Assembly: GCA_017522745.1 (NCBI GenBank)
Contig: JAFWYI010000137.1
Location: 1 to 7,161 of the forward strand
Source of the DNA: Mailhella sp.
GTDB taxonomy: Bacteria > Desulfobacterota > Desulfovibrionia > Desulfovibrionales > Desulfovibrionaceae
Length of the DNA: 7,161 nt
Reading direction: 5' to 3'
Both the position numbers and the translations under genes were made by a program. Below, piece by piece: positions 5,880 to 7,161 of this stretch. The notes beneath the pieces are model-generated. The model was not told where the DNA came from and searched no databases. It saw only the letters and a list, made by a program, of their open reading frames with translations. Numbering within the stretch: position 1 is the first letter of the stretch; each line of letters opens with the position of its first letter.

Positions 5880-6752
5880 ATGCTGAAAGAATACTCGAAC
5901 CGTTTCCTCGATTCTGAAGTTCCGGCCTGCGCCCCTGAAAAGGCCCGTTTCCACGTTATCCCCGTCCCTTACGAAGCGACGGTGAGCTATGCCGGCGGAA
6001 CGGCCAACGGCCCTGAAGCCATCCTTGACGCTTCCGACCAGCTCGAACTGTATGACGGCATCAGCTTCCCCGGTGAAGGCGGCATCTTCACCCATGAACC
6101 TGTGGACTGCTCCGGCACGCCCGAACAGGTCATGGACAATGTCCGCAAAGCCGTCCTTGCAGCTCTCGACTGCGGTGCCATACCTGTCGTACTGGGTGGT
6201 GAACACTCGTTGACCTACGGTGTCATGGCCGCCCTGAAAGAACGCTTCGGAGAATTCGGTGTCGTTCAGTTCGATGCCCATGCCGACCTCAGAGACAGTT
6301 ACGAGGGCAGCAAATGGAGCCACGCCAGCGTGATGCGCCGTGCCGTCAAGGATCTTGGTCTGCCTCTGGTCCAGCTCGGCAACCGTATCTTCTGCAAGGA
6401 AGAACTCGAGGCTCGCAAGGAACATAACGTCGTGAGCTGGGATGCTCCCCTGCTCTGCCGCAACGGTATCCCCGATGAACTCATCCCTGCCGACTTCCCC
6501 GGAAAGGTCTTCATCACGTTCGACGTAGACGGCCTCGATCCTTCCATCATGCCCGAGACCGGGACTCCCGTTCCCGGCGGTCTGGGCTGGTATCAGGCTC
6601 TGGACCTTGCCAGAAAGGCTGTCGAAGGTCGCCAGTTCATAGGCTTCGACGTAGTGGAGCTGGCCCCTCGTGAAGGGCATATCGTTTCGGACTTTGCTGC
6701 CGCCAGCCTTACATACGCTCTCATGGGACTGGCAGAACGCAACGAAAACTAA
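5880..6752 (+). CDS. speB: Agmatinase (ureohydrolase family)
   Basis: The 290-residue protein has all the binuclear manganese ligands of the arginase/agmatinase family: His109 in GGEHS, Asp132/His134/Asp136 in FDAHADLRD, and Asp215/Asp217 in FDVDGLDPS. SYAGGTANGPEAI (36-48), SHASVMRR (147-154), TGTPVPGGLG (227-236) and FDVVELAP (256-263) are also typical, and the SHAS segment is usual in agmatinases. The expected reaction is agmatine plus water to putrescine plus urea, the second step of the arginine decarboxylase route to polyamines, in the cytoplasm. ATG 5880 is preferred because GGAG (5871-5874) lies 5 bases upstream; GTG 5859, inside the previous gene, has no such support. Length is normal for the family. 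It is the last gene before a strong terminator. A guanidinobutyrase or other ureohydrolase specificity is possible but less likely. Confidence 0.9.
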   Translation: MLKEYSNRFLDSEVPACAPEKARFHVIPVPYEATVSYAGGTANGPEAILDASDQLELYDGISFPGEGGIFTHEPVDCSGTPEQVMDNVRKAVLAALDCGAIPVVLGGEHSLTYGVMAALKERFGEFGVVQFDAHADLRDSYEGSKWSHASVMRRAVKDLGLPLVQLGNRIFCKEELEARKEHNVVSWDAPLLCRNGIPDELIPADFPGKVFITFDVDGLDPSIMPETGTPVPGGLGWYQALDLARKAVEGRQFIGFDVVELAPREGHIVSDFAAASLTYALMGLAERNEN

Positions 6753-6760
6753 CCATTATA

Positions 6761-6798
6761 TGAAAAGAGCCGGGGAATGATCCCCGGCCTTTCATTTT
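6761..6798. terminator. Strong intrinsic terminator, probably bidirectional
   Basis: An 8-bp perfect stem, GCCGGGGA (6769-6776) with TCCCCGGC (6781-6788), has an ATGA loop. It is followed by CTTTCATTTT on the plus strand and preceded by an A-rich TGAAAAG, which gives a T-rich tail on the minus strand. Flanking TGAAAG/CTTTCA bases can extend the stem with small bulges. It follows the agmatinase stop by about 9 bases and overlaps the stop codon of the convergent MarR gene, so it can serve both transcripts. Confidence 0.9.
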
Positions 6799-7161
6799 AA
6801 GTTGGCTTCCATTTCTGAAAGAGTCTGCAGGCAGATACTTTTCTGCTCTTCCGTAACATCGGCGAACAACTTCTTCTCGAGGACCGCGTATGCCTTGCGG
6901 AACTGCTCAAGCACCTCGATCCCAGCAGGTGTCAGCCCTACCAGATAACTTCTGCCATCTCCGGGATTAGGTTTCTTGAACACATAGCCACCGTTTTCAA
7001 GACAGTCCGTAGCTTTTGTTATGGAGGATTTTGGACGCCGAAGCGCGGTCACGAGTTCCGTTACTGGCTGAGGGATGCCCATAGCTTTGAGATGCTCCAG
7101 AACCGCACCATGAGAAGGAACGAGATCGTCTACTCCAAGTTTGAGCAGCTCGCTCTGAATG
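6792..7161 (-). CDS. MarR-family transcriptional regulator, partial (5' end beyond the window)
   Basis: The minus-strand frame is open from the right edge to the stop TGA at 6794-6792 (122 residues visible). An internal Met at 7082 could be mistaken for the start, but the upstream in-frame residues (LLKLGVDDLVPSHGAVLEHL) fit the first helices of MarR proteins, so the gene begins to the right of the window; about 20-30 residues are probably missing. The winged helix-turn-helix is clear: VTELVTALRRPKSSITKATD for the recognition region, then LENGGYV and the wing with DGRSYLVGLTPAG. The C-terminal helices for dimerisation follow. MarR proteins are dimeric repressors, often ligand-responsive, that usually regulate themselves and a neighbouring gene. 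Because this gene converges on the agmatinase operon, its target is more likely on the unseen right side. The ligand is unknown. Confidence 0.9.
   Translation of the reverse strand, partial: IQSELLKLGVDDLVPSHGAVLEHLKAMGIPQPVTELVTALRRPKSSITKATDCLENGGYVFKKPNPGDGRSYLVGLTPAGIEVLEQFRKAYAVLEKKLFADVTEEQKSICLQTLSEMEANLK

Noticed and set aside
5817..6680. A 287-codon minus-strand frame opposite the agmatinase gene
   Set aside because: It is in codon register with the agmatinase, which has all its catalytic residues; the antisense frame is a shadow.
6792..7082. MarR gene as a complete 96-residue protein starting at 7082
   Set aside because: The frame stays open to the window edge and the residues upstream fit MarR N-terminal helices, so the gene is partial, not short.
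1..7161. tRNA or rRNA genes, CRISPR arrays, insertion sequences, attachment sites
   Set aside because: No direct-repeat arrays, transposase or integrase frames, or tRNA-like sequence were seen; coding sequence accounts for nearly all bases.

Overview
This is a GC-rich bacterial window whose genes are closely packed. The visible proteins (acyl-CoA dehydratase activase-like, U32 Fe-S family, DUF1786-like, DUF456, TrmJ, agmatinase, MarR) point to a strictly anaerobic Gram-negative. My best guess is a Desulfovibrionaceae-type gut or sulfate/sulfite-reducing lineage. That taxonomic guess is inference from gene content and composition and was not tested.

Layout. Positions 2-85 hold the last codons of a gene resembling FabZ-type hotdog dehydratases. 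A strong ribosome binding site (67-71) and an ATG at 78 then open a frame that begins like a zinc-ribbon protein. That frame does not continue into the next recognisable protein. From about 155-205 onward the sequence encodes, one frame away, the C-terminal domain of the very long 2-hydroxyacyl-CoA dehydratase activase-like proteins (to 1606). Its usual N-terminal two thirds or so are absent. After a 6-base gap comes a 670-residue U32-family protein (1613-3625). A perfect 9-bp hairpin follows it, and then a DUF1786-like gene (3685-4512). This overlaps a DUF456 membrane protein gene (4509-5045) by ATGA, followed by a TrmJ-like RNA methyltransferase (5075-5869) and an agmatinase (5880-6752). A strong hairpin (about 6761-6798) separates these from a convergent MarR-family regulator on the minus strand, which runs off the right edge.

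How they may work together. All genes from 2 to 6752 lie on one strand with gaps of at most about 60 bases, so one or two operons are likely. The hairpin at 3632-3654 is the natural place for partial termination. The U32 protein (relatives hydroxylate tRNA, rRNA or quinones) and the TrmJ homologue (relatives 2'-O-methylate tRNA) suggest an RNA-modification theme. DUF456 and DUF1786 have no settled function, and the agmatinase belongs to polyamine synthesis. No mobile element, CRISPR array, tRNA or rRNA gene was recognised.

The most notable point is the 5' junction (78 to about 205): a good start signal leads into a broken zinc-ribbon-like beginning fused out of frame to an N-terminally missing activase-like protein. 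It may be a real deletion or rearrangement, an assembly join, an indel error, or (less likely) programmed frameshifting. No gene-free stretch exceeds 300 bases.
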